NCBI RefSeq assembly: GCF_018141105.1
Contig: NZ_CP054839.1
Coordinates: 2,604,001 to 2,668,000, forward strand
Origin: Saccharopolyspora erythraea
Lineage (GTDB): Bacteria > Actinomycetota > Actinomycetes > Mycobacteriales > Pseudonocardiaceae
Reading direction: 5' to 3'
Length of the DNA: 64,000 nt
Below are positions 8,251-17,313 of the stretch, in pieces. Position numbers and translations under genes: made by a program. The stretch's first letter is position 1. Each line of letters starts with the position of its first letter. The notes under the pieces were generated by a model. That model ran no database searches. It was not told the DNA's origin and worked only from the letters and a program-made list of their open reading frames with translations.

Positions 8251-10647
8251 ATGACGACCACCGACACCTGGAGCACCTCAACCGACGTGGCCGAGCACCT
8301 CGGCCAGGACGAGCTGGAGCGGTTGCAGCTCTGGTGGCGCGCGGCGAACTACCTGTCGGCCGGGCAGATCTACCTGATGGACAACCCGCTGCTGAAGGAG
8401 CCGCTGCGCCCCGAGCACGTCAAGCCCCGGTTGCTCGGGCACTGGGGGACCACGCCGGGCCTGAACTTCGTCTACGCGCACCTGAACCGGGCGATCCGGC
8501 TGCGCTCGCTCGACATGATGTACGTGATCGGTCCCGGCCACGGCGGCCCCGCGCTGGTGGCGGCGGCGTGGCTGGAGGGCACCTACAGCGAGATCTACCC
8601 CGATGTGGCCCAGGACCACGAGGGTCTGCGCCGGCTGGTCACCCAGTTCTCCTTCCCCGGCGGAGTGCCCAGCCACGTGGCCCCGGAGACGCCCGGGTCG
8701 ATCCACGAGGGCGGTGAGCTCGGCTACTCGCTCTCGCACGCCTTCGGCGCGGCCTTCGACAACCCCGGCCTGATCGTGCCCTGCGTGGTCGGTGACGGCG
8801 AGGCCGAGACCGGGCCGCTGGCCACGAGCTGGCACTCCAACAAGTTCCTCGACCCGGCCACCGACGGCGCGGTGCTGCCGATCCTGCACCTCAACGGCTA
8901 CAAGATCGCCAACCCGGCGGTGTGGGCGCGCATCCCGGAGGACGAGCTGCTGTCGATGCTGCGCGGGTTCGGTTACGAGCCCTACGTCGTCGAGGGCTCC
9001 TCGCCGCTGCCGATGCACCACCTGTTCGCGGCCACTTTGGACCGTTGCCTCGACGAGATCGCCGCGATCCAGCGCCGCGCGCGCGGCGACGGGCACCCGC
9101 ACCGTCCCAGGTGGCCGATGATCGTGCTGCGCACGCCCAAGGGCTGGACCTGTCCGGCGACGGTCGACGGCAAGCCGCTGGAGGGTTCGTGGCGTTCGCA
9201 CCAGGTGCCGATCAGCGACCCGCGCGACAACCCGGAACACCTGCGCCTGCTGGAGGAGTGGCTGCGCAGCTACCGGCCGGATGAGCTGTTCGACACCGGC
9301 GGCCGTCCGGTCGAGGCGATCAGAGCGGGCAGTCCCGTGGGAGACCGCAGGATGAGCGCGAGCCCGCATGCCAACGGCGGTCATCTGCTCCGGGGGTTGC
9401 GGCTGCCGGACTTCCGCGACTACGCGGTTCCCGTGCAGGCGCCGGGAGCCGACAAGGCGGAGGGTACCCGGGTGCTCGGCCGGTTCCTGCGCGACGTCCT
9501 GCGGCTCAACTCCGCGCAGCGCAACTTCCGCGTGTTCGCGCCGGACGAGAACAACTCCAACCGGCTCGACGCCGTCCTGGAGGCGTCCCCGCGCGCCTGG
9601 GTCGCCGAGACCGAGACGGACGACGAGTCGCTCGCCCCGGGCGGGCGGGTGATGGAGATCCTGTCCGAGCACACCTGCCAGGGCTGGCTGGAGGGCTACC
9701 TGCTGACCGGCAGGCACGGCTTCTTCTCCTGCTACGAGGCGTTCGCCCACATCGTCGACTCGATGGTCAACCAGCACGCCAAGTGGCTGAAGGTCAGCAG
9801 GCACCTGCCGTGGCGGCGGCCCGTCGCGTCGCTGAACTACCTGCTGACCTCGCACGTGTGGCGCCAGGACCACAACGGTTTCTCCCACCAGGACCCGGGT
9901 TTCATCGACCACGTGGTGAACAAGAAGGCCGAGATCGTCCGGGTCTACCTGCCGCCGGACACCAACACCCTGCTGTCGGTGGCCGACCACTGCCTGCGCA
10001 GCCGCGACTACATCAACGTCGTCGTCGCGGGCAAGCAGCCCGAACCGCAGTACCTGGACGTGGAGTCGGCGATCGTGCACTGCGAGAAGGGGATCGGGAT
10101 CTGGGACTGGGCGAGCACCGACTCCGGCGGCGACCCGGACGTGGTGATGGCCTGCGCGGGGGACGTGCCGACGATGGAGACGCTGGCGGCCGTCGACATC
10201 CTGCGCGGACACTTCCCGGACCTGCGCATGCGCGTGATCAACGTGGTGGACCTGATGCGGTTGCAGGACGAGCGCGAACATCCGCACGGGCTGTCGGACG
10301 CGGAGTTCGACAGCCTCTTCACGCGCGACACCCCGGTGATCTTCAACTACCACGGCTACCCGTGGCTGATCCACCGGCTGACCTACCGGCGGCACAACCA
10401 CGAAGGCATGCACGTGCGCGGTTACAAGGAGGAGGGCACCACCACCACGCCGTTCGACATGTGCGTGCTCAACGAGATCGACCGCTTCCACCTGGCCATC
10501 GACGTCATCGACCGGGTGCCGCGGCTCGGGCCGCGCGCCGCCTACGCGCGAGAGCACCTCAAGGGCAAGCTCATCGAGCACCGCCACCACGTGACGACCC
10601 ACGGCGAGGACATGCCCGAGGTGCGCGACTGGGCGTGGCGGTCGTGA
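8251..10647 (+). CDS. xfp: D-xylulose-5-phosphate/D-fructose-6-phosphate phosphoketolase
   Basis: A 798-residue thiamine-diphosphate enzyme that splits xylulose-5-P or fructose-6-P with phosphate to acetyl phosphate plus an aldose phosphate. The N-terminal domain has [11 protein letters not shown] and GPGHGGPA, and the ThDP/Mg motif is [15 protein letters not shown] ... LNGYKIANP. The central part carries [10 protein letters not shown] and [12 protein letters not shown], and the C-terminal domain ends with the usual HGEDMPEV. The ATG at 8251 has GAGGAG ten bases upstream; a TTG at 8236 is less likely. The stop overlaps the acetate kinase start by one base, so translation is coupled and acetyl phosphate goes straight to acetate and ATP. 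Confidence 0.97.
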   Translation: MTTTDTWSTSTDVAEHLGQDELERLQLWWRAANYLSAGQIYLMDNPLLKEPLRPEHVKPRLLGHWGTTPGLNFVYAHLNRAIRLRSLDMMYVIGPGHGGPALVAAAWLEGTYSEIYPDVAQDHEGLRRLVTQFSFPGGVPSHVAPETPGSIHEGGELGYSLSHAFGAAFDNPGLIVPCVVGDGEAETGPLATSWHSNKFLDPATDGAVLPILHLNGYKIANPAVWARIPEDELLSMLRGFGYEPYVVEGSSPLPMHHLFAATLDRCLDEIAAIQRRARGDGHPHRPRWPMIVLRTPKGWTCPATVDGKPLEGSWRSHQVPISDPRDNPEHLRLLEEWLRSYRPDELFDTGGRPVEAIRAGSPVGDRRMSASPHANGGHLLRGLRLPDFRDYAVPVQAPGADKAEGTRVLGRFLRDVLRLNSAQRNFRVFAPDENNSNRLDAVLEASPRAWVAETETDDESLAPGGRVMEILSEHTCQGWLEGYLLTGRHGFFSCYEAFAHIVDSMVNQHAKWLKVSRHLPWRRPVASLNYLLTSHVWRQDHNGFSHQDPGFIDHVVNKKAEIVRVYLPPDTNTLLSVADHCLRSRDYINVVVAGKQPEPQYLDVESAIVHCEKGIGIWDWASTDSGGDPDVVMACAGDVPTMETLAAVDILRGHFPDLRMRVINVVDLMRLQDEREHPHGLSDAEFDSLFTRDTPVIFNYHGYPWLIHRLTYRRHNHEGMHVRGYKEEGTTTTPFDMCVLNEIDRFHLAIDVIDRVPRLGPRAAYAREHLKGKLIEHRHHVTTHGEDMPEVRDWAWRS

Positions 10648-11732
10648 TGCGGGTGCTGACCGTCAACGCCGGGTCCAGCAGCCTGAAGCTGCGCGTGCTC
10701 GACGGGGACTCGGTCGTCGCGAGCCATGACGTCCAGCGGTGGGACGGCGAACGCGAACCGATCGCCGAGTTCATCGACGAGCACGGGGCCGACGCCGTGG
10801 GGCACCGGGTCGTGCACGGCGGTACCGAGGTGACCGGGCCGGTCGTGGTCGACGACAAGGTCCTGGAGTACCTGGACTCGCTGACCGACCTCGCGCCGCT
10901 GCACCAGCCGCGGGCGCTCTCCGGTGTCCGCGCGGCGCTGGAGGAAGCGCCGGACACGCCGTCGGTGGTGTGCGTCGACACCGCGTTCCACACCACGCTG
11001 CCCGAGGCCGCCGCGACCTACGCGCTGCCGCGCGAGTGGAACCGCGAGTGGGGGATCCGCCGCTACGGGTTCCACGGTCTCTCGCACGGTTTCGCCGTCG
11101 TCCGGGGCGCCGAGCTCGCCGGCCTGGAGCCCGGGAAGGGCCGGGTGCTGAGCTGCCACCTCGGTGCCGGGGCCTCGCTCGCGGCGGTGCGCGACGGCAG
11201 GTGCGTGGACACGACGATGGGTTTCACCCCGGCCGAGGGACTGGTGATGGCCACGCGTTGTGGCTCCACCGACCCCGGTCTCGTGGAGTGGCTGATCGAC
11301 GTCGCGGGCGTCGAGCCCGGCGAGGTGTTCGAGACGTTGCAGAAGCGCTCCGGGATCGAGGGCCTGTCCGGGGTCTCCTCGGACCTGCGCGACGTCCTCG
11401 CCGCGAGCGGCCGGGGCGACCGGGACGCCGCGCTGGCCTTCGACGTCTTCACGCACAGCCTCGTGCGGCACGCCGGTGCCATGGTCGCGGTGCTGGGCGG
11501 GCTGGACCTGCTGGTGTTCACCGGCGGCGTCGGCGAGCACCAGACTCCGGTGCGGTCATCGCTGTGCGAGGCGCTGGGTTTCCTCGGCGTGGAGGTCGAC
11601 CAGGCGCGAAACGACGAGGTCTCGGCCGACGCCGACATCAGCGGTGCGGACGCGGGCGCGCGCACGGTCGTGGTCTCGGCGCGGGAGGACCTGGAGATCG
11701 CGCGGCAGACCCGGGCAGCACTCGCTGCTTGA
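10647..11732 (+). CDS. ackA: Acetate kinase
   Basis: A 361-residue ASKHA-fold kinase that converts acetyl phosphate and ADP to acetate and ATP. Signatures are VNAGSSSLKLRV at the N-terminus, RYGFHGLSH, CHLGAGASLAAV, DTTMGFTPAEGLVMATRCG and FTGGVGEH. It is shorter than the roughly 400 residues of the enterobacterial enzyme, as in other actinomycete acetate kinases. The ATG shares its A with the TGA of the phosphoketolase. Together the pair makes a phosphoketolase bypass yielding acetate or, in reverse, acetyl phosphate. No phosphotransacetylase gene is adjacent. Confidence 0.96.
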   Translation: MRVLTVNAGSSSLKLRVLDGDSVVASHDVQRWDGEREPIAEFIDEHGADAVGHRVVHGGTEVTGPVVVDDKVLEYLDSLTDLAPLHQPRALSGVRAALEEAPDTPSVVCVDTAFHTTLPEAAATYALPREWNREWGIRRYGFHGLSHGFAVVRGAELAGLEPGKGRVLSCHLGAGASLAAVRDGRCVDTTMGFTPAEGLVMATRCGSTDPGLVEWLIDVAGVEPGEVFETLQKRSGIEGLSGVSSDLRDVLAASGRGDRDAALAFDVFTHSLVRHAGAMVAVLGGLDLLVFTGGVGEHQTPVRSSLCEALGFLGVEVDQARNDEVSADADISGADAGARTVVVSAREDLEIARQTRAALAA

Positions 11733-11769
11733 CAGCGGATGTCAAGTACTTGCTGTTCTGTGTCAAGTA
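11729..11769. promoter_or_regulatory. Operator-like repeats upstream of a small HTH gene
   Basis: TTGACAGCGGATGTCAA (11729-11745) is an inverted repeat with six-base arms. The nonamer TGTCAAGTA occurs at 11740-11748 and again at 11761-11769, 21 bases apart, two helical turns. The cluster lies in the 52-base gap before the HTH gene at 11785. The pattern suggests autoregulation by that protein. TTGACA could also serve as a -35 box. Confidence 0.5.
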
Positions 11770-11784
11770 GCAGGGAGGTGGGCC

Positions 11785-12252
11785 GTGGCTCAGGACTCGA
11801 CCGCCGTGCACGCCGAGCTGGCCGGGGAACTGGTGCGGCTGGTGGGCGGAAGGTTGCTCGACCCGCTGGAGATCCTGCTCGACGGGGCCGGTACCGGCCC
11901 GCTGCGCGAGCGGGTCCGGGCCGACGCCGAGATGTGGGCGGCGCGGTTGCTGGGGCCCGCCGACGAGCCCGCGGTCGCGCTCGTCGCCCGCCTGCTCGCC
12001 GCGCTCTACCCCGGTGACGAGCCGTTCGACCCGCCGGAGAGCTGGTGGCGCACGCCGCTGGGCCGGGTCACCGCGCGGCGCGTCGGGCACCCGGCCCGGC
12101 GCCGCGTGGCGTTCGCGACGGCCGGGGCGATGCTCGGCATCACCCGCCAGGGCGTGCACGACCTGGTCAGCCGGGGCAAGCTGCGGAGGCACCCCGACGG
12201 CGGCATCGACTCGGAGTCGGTGCGGGAACGCCTGCGCGCACTCGCGGCATGA
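11785..12252 (+). CDS. Small DNA-binding protein with C-terminal excisionase/MerR-like HTH
   Basis: A 155-residue protein. The C-terminal 45 residues form a winged HTH of the excisionase/MerR type (FATAGAMLGITRQGVHDLVS, then RGKLRRHPDGG). The first 100 residues are mostly helical, acidic and unlike a known enzyme. The GTG at 11785 is preceded by AGGGAGG at a good distance. The repeats just upstream could be its operator. The gene is 34 bases from the hydrolase downstream and probably cotranscribed. The family occurs widely in actinomycetes, but the role is unknown to me. Confidence 0.75.
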   Translation: MAQDSTAVHAELAGELVRLVGGRLLDPLEILLDGAGTGPLRERVRADAEMWAARLLGPADEPAVALVARLLAALYPGDEPFDPPESWWRTPLGRVTARRVGHPARRRVAFATAGAMLGITRQGVHDLVSRGKLRRHPDGGIDSESVRERLRALAA

Positions 12253-12286
12253 GCGTCCGGAAATCCGGTCCGAAGACAGGAGAGAC

Positions 12287-13075
12287 ATGGTTGCCGACCT
12301 GGTGGTGCGTGGCGGTGCGGTTCCGATCCGGGTCCGCGACCACGACGGCGAGGGCGCACCGGTGGTGCTCCTGCACGGCGCGGGCGGCGACCTCACCGCG
12401 TGGGACGCCTTCGCCCCGCTGCTCACCCACGCCCACCGGGTCGTGGCGATGGACCTGCGCGGCCACGGCGAGTCCGGTGACGGGCCGTGGAACTGGGACG
12501 CCGTGCTGGACGACATCGCGGCCGCGGTGGACGGCCTCGGCCTGGAGAACCCGCACGTGGTCGGGCACTCGCTGGGCGGCATGCTGGCCGGGATGTGGGG
12601 TCGCCGCCGCCCCGGCTGCCCGGCGGTGGTGAGCCTCGACGGCCACCGCTCCAGCGTCACCGAGCCGCGGCACTACCTCGGACTGCCCGAGGAGCAGGTG
12701 CACCTCCAGCTCGAACGCCTCAACGCCCTGTTCTCCGCACAGTCATCGTCGTTGCGCAGGCCTGGCCCCGAGGTCGCCTCGGCGCTGCGGGAGGCCCCGG
12801 AGTTCGCCGACTGCATCCCGGTCTTCGAGCAGGTCGGGTGCCCGTTCCTGGTCGTGCTCGCCGGGCGGGAACTGCCCGGCCTGCCCGCGGAGTTCGCCGA
12901 GCTGATGGCGGGGTACCGGGCCGGGCTGCGACGCGACCTGGCGGCGCTCGGCGAACGCAGGCCGAACGTGCGCGTCACCGAGGTCGAGGCCGGCCACGGC
13001 ATGGTGGCCGAACACCCGGAGGCCGTCGCGGAACTGGTGCTGGATTTCCTCGCCGCTTCAGCGCTTGCGCGCTGA
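12287..13075 (+). CDS. Alpha/beta hydrolase
   Basis: A 262-residue alpha/beta-fold hydrolase. It has the oxyanion motif LLHGAGGDLTAW, DLRGHGES, the nucleophile elbow VGHSLGGM, and the C-terminal catalytic His in AGHGMVAEHPEA. The acid is less clear: the usual Asp strand reads FLVVLAGRELPG, so Glu or a nearby Asp may serve. An ATG with AGGAGAG upstream sets the start. It follows the HTH gene closely. Its 3' end overlaps the convergent FhuF-like gene by 18 bases. The substrate is unknown. Confidence 0.87.
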   Translation: MVADLVVRGGAVPIRVRDHDGEGAPVVLLHGAGGDLTAWDAFAPLLTHAHRVVAMDLRGHGESGDGPWNWDAVLDDIAAAVDGLGLENPHVVGHSLGGMLAGMWGRRRPGCPAVVSLDGHRSSVTEPRHYLGLPEEQVHLQLERLNALFSAQSSSLRRPGPEVASALREAPEFADCIPVFEQVGCPFLVVLAGRELPGLPAEFAELMAGYRAGLRRDLAALGERRPNVRVTEVEAGHGMVAEHPEAVAELVLDFLAASALAR

Positions 13076-13834
13076 GGAGTCCCAGAGCACGCACTCGTCG
13101 CAGTAACCGCCCGTGCCGCGCCACCACTGGCAGCAGGTGCGCCGGCGCATCCACGGCCCGTCCCGGTCGGGGTCGATGTCGAGCAGCTCGGCCCGGCCGG
13201 TGGCGGCGCGCAGCTCCCGCGCGGAGCGCACCACGTCGCCGGGCATCCCGCCGCGTTGCAGCCGCCACAGCACCGTCGCGATCGACCCGACCGGGTTGCC
13301 CCAGTACTCGTGGCTCCCGGGCTCGGGGCCGCCCAGCGCGTGCAGGGCCTCGGCCAGCGGCGTGAAAGCATCGCTGAGCTGCCGCCACCAGTCGGCCGGG
13401 CCCGCTTCGGCGGGCAGCGCGCCAGTGGTCCGCAGCGCCGAAAGCCGGCCCTCACCGGAGACGACCACCCGCAGTCCTTCGAGGCTCGGGATCTCGACGC
13501 CGAGGTGGTACTCGGGCACTGTGGCGCAGCAGGCGAGCCAGCCGAACCTGAACGCCACCAGCACGATCCCCGCGCGCCGGTGGCGGAAGCCGCCGCGTTC
13601 CTGCCACTCCTCGACGCAGCGGCCCAGCCACGGACCGGCCGGGTCGCAGAACTCCCGCCATCCGACGGTGGGCACGTCGGAGTGCGGGACCGTCCCCGGG
13701 CGGGGGAGCAGCCGGTCGCACTCGCGCACCCGGCCGCGCAACACCGCGGCCGACGGCCGCACCGCCCCCGCTTCCACCGGCGTCTCGATGGTCCCGACCT
13801 CCTGCTCGGCTCGGGCGGCCGGCGTGGATGCCAC
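13058..13834 (-). CDS. FhuF-like (2Fe-2S) iron-reductase family protein
   Basis: A 258-residue protein whose C-terminus has the FhuF-type iron-sulfur motif C-C-x9-C-x2-C (Cys234, Cys235, Cys245, Cys248). In FhuF these cysteines hold a 2Fe-2S cluster that reduces ferric iron taken up with siderophores. The rest is the variable alpha-beta domain of the family. No ATG exists in the region; the GTG at 13834, 14 bases after the permease stop, is the best start. It is the third gene of an apparent operon with the ABC transporter, which suggests, but does not prove, a link to metal or siderophore handling. Confidence 0.8.
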   Translation of the reverse strand: MASTPAARAEQEVGTIETPVEAGAVRPSAAVLRGRVRECDRLLPRPGTVPHSDVPTVGWREFCDPAGPWLGRCVEEWQERGGFRHRRAGIVLVAFRFGWLACCATVPEYHLGVEIPSLEGLRVVVSGEGRLSALRTTGALPAEAGPADWWRQLSDAFTPLAEALHALGGPEPGSHEYWGNPVGSIATVLWRLQRGGMPGDVVRSARELRAATGRAELLDIDPDRDGPWMRRRTCCQWWRGTGGYCDECVLWDSSARKR

Positions 13835-13848
13835 GCCGGCCGCCTGGG

Positions 13849-14880
13849 TCAAGCTATCCGAACGCCCTTGGTGAGACCGCGCACCGGGGTGCGCAGCCGC
13901 CGGGCGCTCACCCACACCGAACCCGCGCCGAGCAGCACCTGGAACCCCAGTCCCCACGGCCACACCGCCGGCGGCTCGGGCACCGGGGCGAAACCGGCGT
14001 ACTCGCTGGTCGGCTGGCGGCTTTCGCGCACCAGGTACCCGATCACGCTCAGCGGGTCCATCGACGTCTCGGGCTCCATCCGCTCGGTGATCCGGTTGTA
14101 CCGGACAGGCGGTTCGGGCGCGGAGTCGGCGAGGATCACGAACGGGTTCGGCGCCAGCAGCCACCAGACCAGCTCCGGGTGGGGTATCTCCGACTGGTAG
14201 GTCTCGGTCACCGGCGGTCCGGGCAGCACGTTGCCGTTCTCGTCGGTCCGCTCGGTCGTGTAGGTCCGCTGCTCCTCTGTCACGGTCAGCGACACGGCCA
14301 GGCCGAAGGAGATCAGCGTGCCCACGGTGAGCGCGAAGACCAGCAGGTAGGACATCAGCGTCGCGGTGATCCCCCGCGCGAACAGCGCCGACAGCGCCTG
14401 CGCGACCGCGCACACCACGCCCATCAGCAGCGCGACGATGAGCACGACCGCCCCCGCGCGCAGCAGGCCGACACCGCCCTCGATGACCGCCCACACCACG
14501 AACGGCAGCGTCAGCGCCAGGAACACCAGCGCGGTGCCCCACGCGGCGGCGAGCTTGCCGACCGCGATCTCGCCCGCCGACAGCCGGGTGACCTGCACGG
14601 TCGCCAACGTGCCGCGCTCGCGGTCGCCGTTGATCGACTGTGCGGTCAGCGCAGGCGCGACCAGCAGCGACAACCCGAGCACGAAGAGCATGACACCGCC
14701 GAACAGCGGTATCCCCGGGCGCACGTTCTCCTCGTCCAGCACCAGCAGCCCGATGCGCAGCAACACCGCGAACGCCGCGATCACGGCGAACCAGGACGCC
14801 AGCAACCACCGCCAGCGGCCCGTGCGCAGCCGGACTCGGAACTCCTGCTTGGCAACGGTGGTGACCCCACCCAGCGTCAT
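13849..14880 (-). CDS. ABC-2 type transporter permease
   Basis: A 343-residue integral membrane protein with about six hydrophobic spans: near residues 28-50, 62-82, 118-140, 145-165, 172-195 and at the C-terminus. A large external loop lies at about 205-290. The segment INGDRERGTLATVQVTRLSAGEIAVGK is typical of ABC-2 export permeases. The start ATG overlaps the ATPase stop by four bases, so the two are translationally coupled subunits of one exporter. The substrate is not evident. Confidence 0.9.
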   Translation of the reverse strand: MTLGGVTTVAKQEFRVRLRTGRWRWLLASWFAVIAAFAVLLRIGLLVLDEENVRPGIPLFGGVMLFVLGLSLLVAPALTAQSINGDRERGTLATVQVTRLSAGEIAVGKLAAAWGTALVFLALTLPFVVWAVIEGGVGLLRAGAVVLIVALLMGVVCAVAQALSALFARGITATLMSYLLVFALTVGTLISFGLAVSLTVTEEQRTYTTERTDENGNVLPGPPVTETYQSEIPHPELVWWLLAPNPFVILADSAPEPPVRYNRITERMEPETSMDPLSVIGYLVRESRQPTSEYAGFAPVPEPPAVWPWGLGFQVLLGAGSVWVSARRLRTPVRGLTKGVRIA

Positions 14881-15797
14881 CGTCGGTCCTCCGTGAGTGC
14901 GAGGTAAGCGGATTCCAGGTGGTTGCCCGCCGGGCCGAAGCCGACGACGCGCACCCCGTCGGCCAGCAGGTCTCGCAGCAGGTCGGCAGCCGCGTGCTCG
15001 GACTCCAGCTCGACGTCGACCCCTGCGGGCGTCTGCCCGCCAGGGGTCAGGCCGCGGCTGCGCAGCGCGCCGGTGAGATCGCCCTCCAGCACGCGGATCC
15101 GCCAGGTGGAGCGGTGACCGCCGAGGTCGGCCATCCGGTGCTCGCTGACGGTCGTACCGCGGTCGACGAACACGACCCGGTCGGCGATCTCCTCCAGCTC
15201 GGTCAGGATGTGGCTGGACACCAGCACGGCGGTGCCTTCGCGCGCCTGCGCGCGCAGCAGGTCGCGCAGCTCGACCCGCGACCTCGGGTCGAGCCCGGAG
15301 GCCGGCTCGTCCAGCAGCAGCACGCTCGGCCGGTGCACCAGCGCCCTGGCGACGCCGAGGCGCTGCTTCTGCCCCCGCGACAGCACGTGCACCGGCTGCG
15401 AGGCGAACTCGGCCAGGTGCACCAGGTCGAGCAGCTCGGTGACGCGGTCCCGCGCGGCCGAGGCCGGAACGCGGTAGGCCTCGCAGAAGAAGCCGAGGTA
15501 CTCGTGGGTCATCAGCTGGTCGTAGACGCCGAAGGTGTCGGGCATCCAGCCGATTCGGGAGCGAACCGCGCCGGGGTCGGCCACCGGGTCCAGGCCGGCG
15601 ATGCGTAACTCCCCGGAGTCGGGGGCCAGCAGCGTGGCCAGCATCAGCAGCAACGTCGTCTTGCCCGCCCCGTTGGGGCCGACGAGCGCGGTCACCTCCC
15701 CGTGCGGCACGGTGAGGTCCATCCCGCGCACGGCTTCGACCGAGCCGAAACGCCTGCGGACCTCCCTCGCCAGGATTCCGGCATCTTCTTCCGCCAT
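14877..15797 (-). CDS. ABC transporter ATP-binding protein
   Basis: A 306-residue ATPase of the drug/ABC-2 exporter class. It has Walker A GPNGAGKTT, the signature LSRGQKQRLGVARAL, Walker B VLLLDEPASGLDP and the switch His in SSHILTE. A C-terminal extension of about 80 residues resembles those of bacitracin/antibiotic exporters. GGAGT precedes the ATG. It is coupled to the permease by an ATGA overlap. A small zinc-ribbon gene lies 111 bases upstream on the same strand. Confidence 0.94.
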   Translation of the reverse strand: MAEEDAGILAREVRRRFGSVEAVRGMDLTVPHGEVTALVGPNGAGKTTLLLMLATLLAPDSGELRIAGLDPVADPGAVRSRIGWMPDTFGVYDQLMTHEYLGFFCEAYRVPASAARDRVTELLDLVHLAEFASQPVHVLSRGQKQRLGVARALVHRPSVLLLDEPASGLDPRSRVELRDLLRAQAREGTAVLVSSHILTELEEIADRVVFVDRGTTVSEHRMADLGGHRSTWRIRVLEGDLTGALRSRGLTPGGQTPAGVDVELESEHAAADLLRDLLADGVRVVGFGPAGNHLESAYLALTEDRR

Positions 15798-15908
15798 CCG
15801 GTACTCCTCTGCCGTTGATCTCGTCCCCGTAGGACGTACGGGACGGCAGGAGGTTGCAGGCGGGCACGGGCGCGACGACCTCGCGCTCGCCCGCCGGGCG
15901 GTGGTGTT

Positions 15909-16085
15909 TCAGCGCACCGGGGTCTCGGCCTGCGGCACCGTCGGCCGGGCGGTGACCACGACGGGGCCACCGCAGTTCCAGCACGCGGGGGAGGCTTCGG
16001 GCGGGGTGCGCCCTGCGACGTCGCAGTCCGGGCACGTCCACGCGGTCACGACCACGTGACCGGGGTGCTGTCGGGGGCCGCTCAT
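15909..16085 (-). CDS. Small zinc-ribbon protein (58 residues)
   Basis: A 58-residue frame beginning ATG at 16085 with two Cys pairs, WTCPDC and ACWNCGG, 19 residues apart: a clear zinc ribbon. Codon use shows the strong third-position GC of its neighbours, which supports a real gene. It is divergent from fmdB, another zinc-ribbon gene, and upstream of the ABC transporter on the same strand. Function unknown; small rubredoxin-like ribbons of this type often bind a protein or nucleic-acid partner. Confidence 0.7.
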   Translation of the reverse strand: MSGPRQHPGHVVVTAWTCPDCDVAGRTPPEASPACWNCGGPVVVTARPTVPQAETPVR

Positions 16086-16291
16086 GGGATCACCGGGGAA
16101 TCGTCGACGGGGGAGAACCGACTGGGTTCGGGGGCCGGCTCACGGGTGCCCTACGAAAACAAACCCCGCCCGCCAGGTCAACGGCTGACCGGGACTGGAG
16201 TCCCTGGACAGGGCACTAGGCACGGGCGTGTTCTGGGTGGTGGGCCATCGACCACGACCGATGGCCGGCCGGTAGGTCCGAGGGGGCACCG

Positions 16292-16564
16292 ATGGCCACA
16301 TACGAGTACGACTGCCCCGACTGCGGCCGCTTCGACGCGCACGAGCCGATCGGCACGGCGGCCGACACGCACGAGTGCCCGGGATGCCGGGGGCAGGCGC
16401 GCCGGATCTTCTCGGCGCCCCACCTGGTGGCCACGAGCGCGCCGATGCGCCGGGCGCGTGCGATCGAGGAACGCAGCGCCGACGAGCCCGCGGTGGTCTC
16501 GGAGGTACCGGGCAGGCCCCCGCCCGCCCCGCACCCGGCGCTCAGCCGCCTTCCCCGGCCGTGA
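16292..16564 (+). CDS. fmdB: FmdB-family zinc-ribbon regulator
   Basis: A 90-residue protein starting MATYEYDCPDCG with a second pair HECPGCRG, the FmdB/CxxC-CxxC regulatory family. Residues 1-45 are the ribbon and the tail is proline-rich and disordered. In Methylophilus the family member FmdB belongs to the formamidase operon and was proposed to regulate it. Here it is the first gene of a set with an amide channel and formamidase, which supports that role. The spacing to the channel gene is 53 bases. Confidence 0.85.
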   Translation: MATYEYDCPDCGRFDAHEPIGTAADTHECPGCRGQARRIFSAPHLVATSAPMRRARAIEERSADEPAVVSEVPGRPPPAPHPALSRLPRP

Positions 16565-16617
16565 GACCGGTACTCGCCCGGCTCGTCACCACCGTCGCGG
16601 CATAGGAGGTGTCATCG

Positions 16618-17262
16618 GTGGCATTCGTGGGACTGCTTTACGTGGGAGCGGTGCTCTTCCTCAACGGCGTGATGCTGCTGGGCAAGGCCGACCCCAAGTC
16701 GATCGGGGTGTTCAACATCTTCGTCGGCGCGCTGCAGGTGGTCACGCCGACCATCCTGATCGCCGCCAACCTCAACGACCCCGTGACCATCCTCAACGCG
16801 TCGGGCATCTACCTGTTCGGCTTCACCTACCTCTACGTCGGCATCGGCCTGATCGGGGAGTTCGACAGCACCGGCGTCGGATGGTTCTCGCTGTTCGTCG
16901 CGATCATGGCGCTGGGCTACTCGTTCGCGAACTTCCGGCTGCTGGGGGACGCCCCGTTCGGCGTCATCTGGCTCTACTGGTCGTTCCTGTGGCTGCTGTT
17001 CTTCCTCCTCCTCGGGCTGAAGATGGAGGGACTGACCACCTACACCGGCTGGGTCGCCGCCATCGAGGGGTGGGTCACCGCGGCGATCCCGGCCTTCCTG
17101 ACCCTCACCGGCTACTGGGTGTACCCGGACCGGATCGCTGTCGCCCTGGCCGTGTTCGGAGTCGTGGTGTTCGCCGGCATCTGGCTGTTCACCAGCGGCG
17201 CGGTGCCGCATCGCGCGGCGCGCGGACCCCGGGCGGCCCCGCCGCCCACCCCGGCGCACTGA
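16618..17262 (+). CDS. amiS: AmiS/UreI-family amide channel
   Basis: A 214-residue membrane protein of the AmiS/UreI family, which forms channels for urea or short-chain amides. About six hydrophobic spans are evident. Family segments include LFLNGVMLLGKADPKSIGVFN, FGFTYLYVGI and WSFLWLLFFLLLGL. The GTG at 16618 lies eight bases after AGGAGG, so it is preferred over the GTG at 16609, which overlaps that site. It sits between fmdB and formamidase and probably supplies formamide or related amides to the enzyme. Confidence 0.9.
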   Translation: MAFVGLLYVGAVLFLNGVMLLGKADPKSIGVFNIFVGALQVVTPTILIAANLNDPVTILNASGIYLFGFTYLYVGIGLIGEFDSTGVGWFSLFVAIMALGYSFANFRLLGDAPFGVIWLYWSFLWLLFFLLLGLKMEGLTTYTGWVAAIEGWVTAAIPAFLTLTGYWVYPDRIAVALAVFGVVVFAGIWLFTSGAVPHRAARGPRAAPPPTPAH

Positions 17263-17313
17263 GACCGGGACCCGGCCCAGCCGGAGCACACGCATCAGCG
17301 GGAGATGATTTCC

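Noticed and set aside
8278-10602. Minus-strand frame of 774 residues opposite the phosphoketolase
   Set aside because: Low-complexity Val/Arg/Gln-rich shadow of a certain gene.
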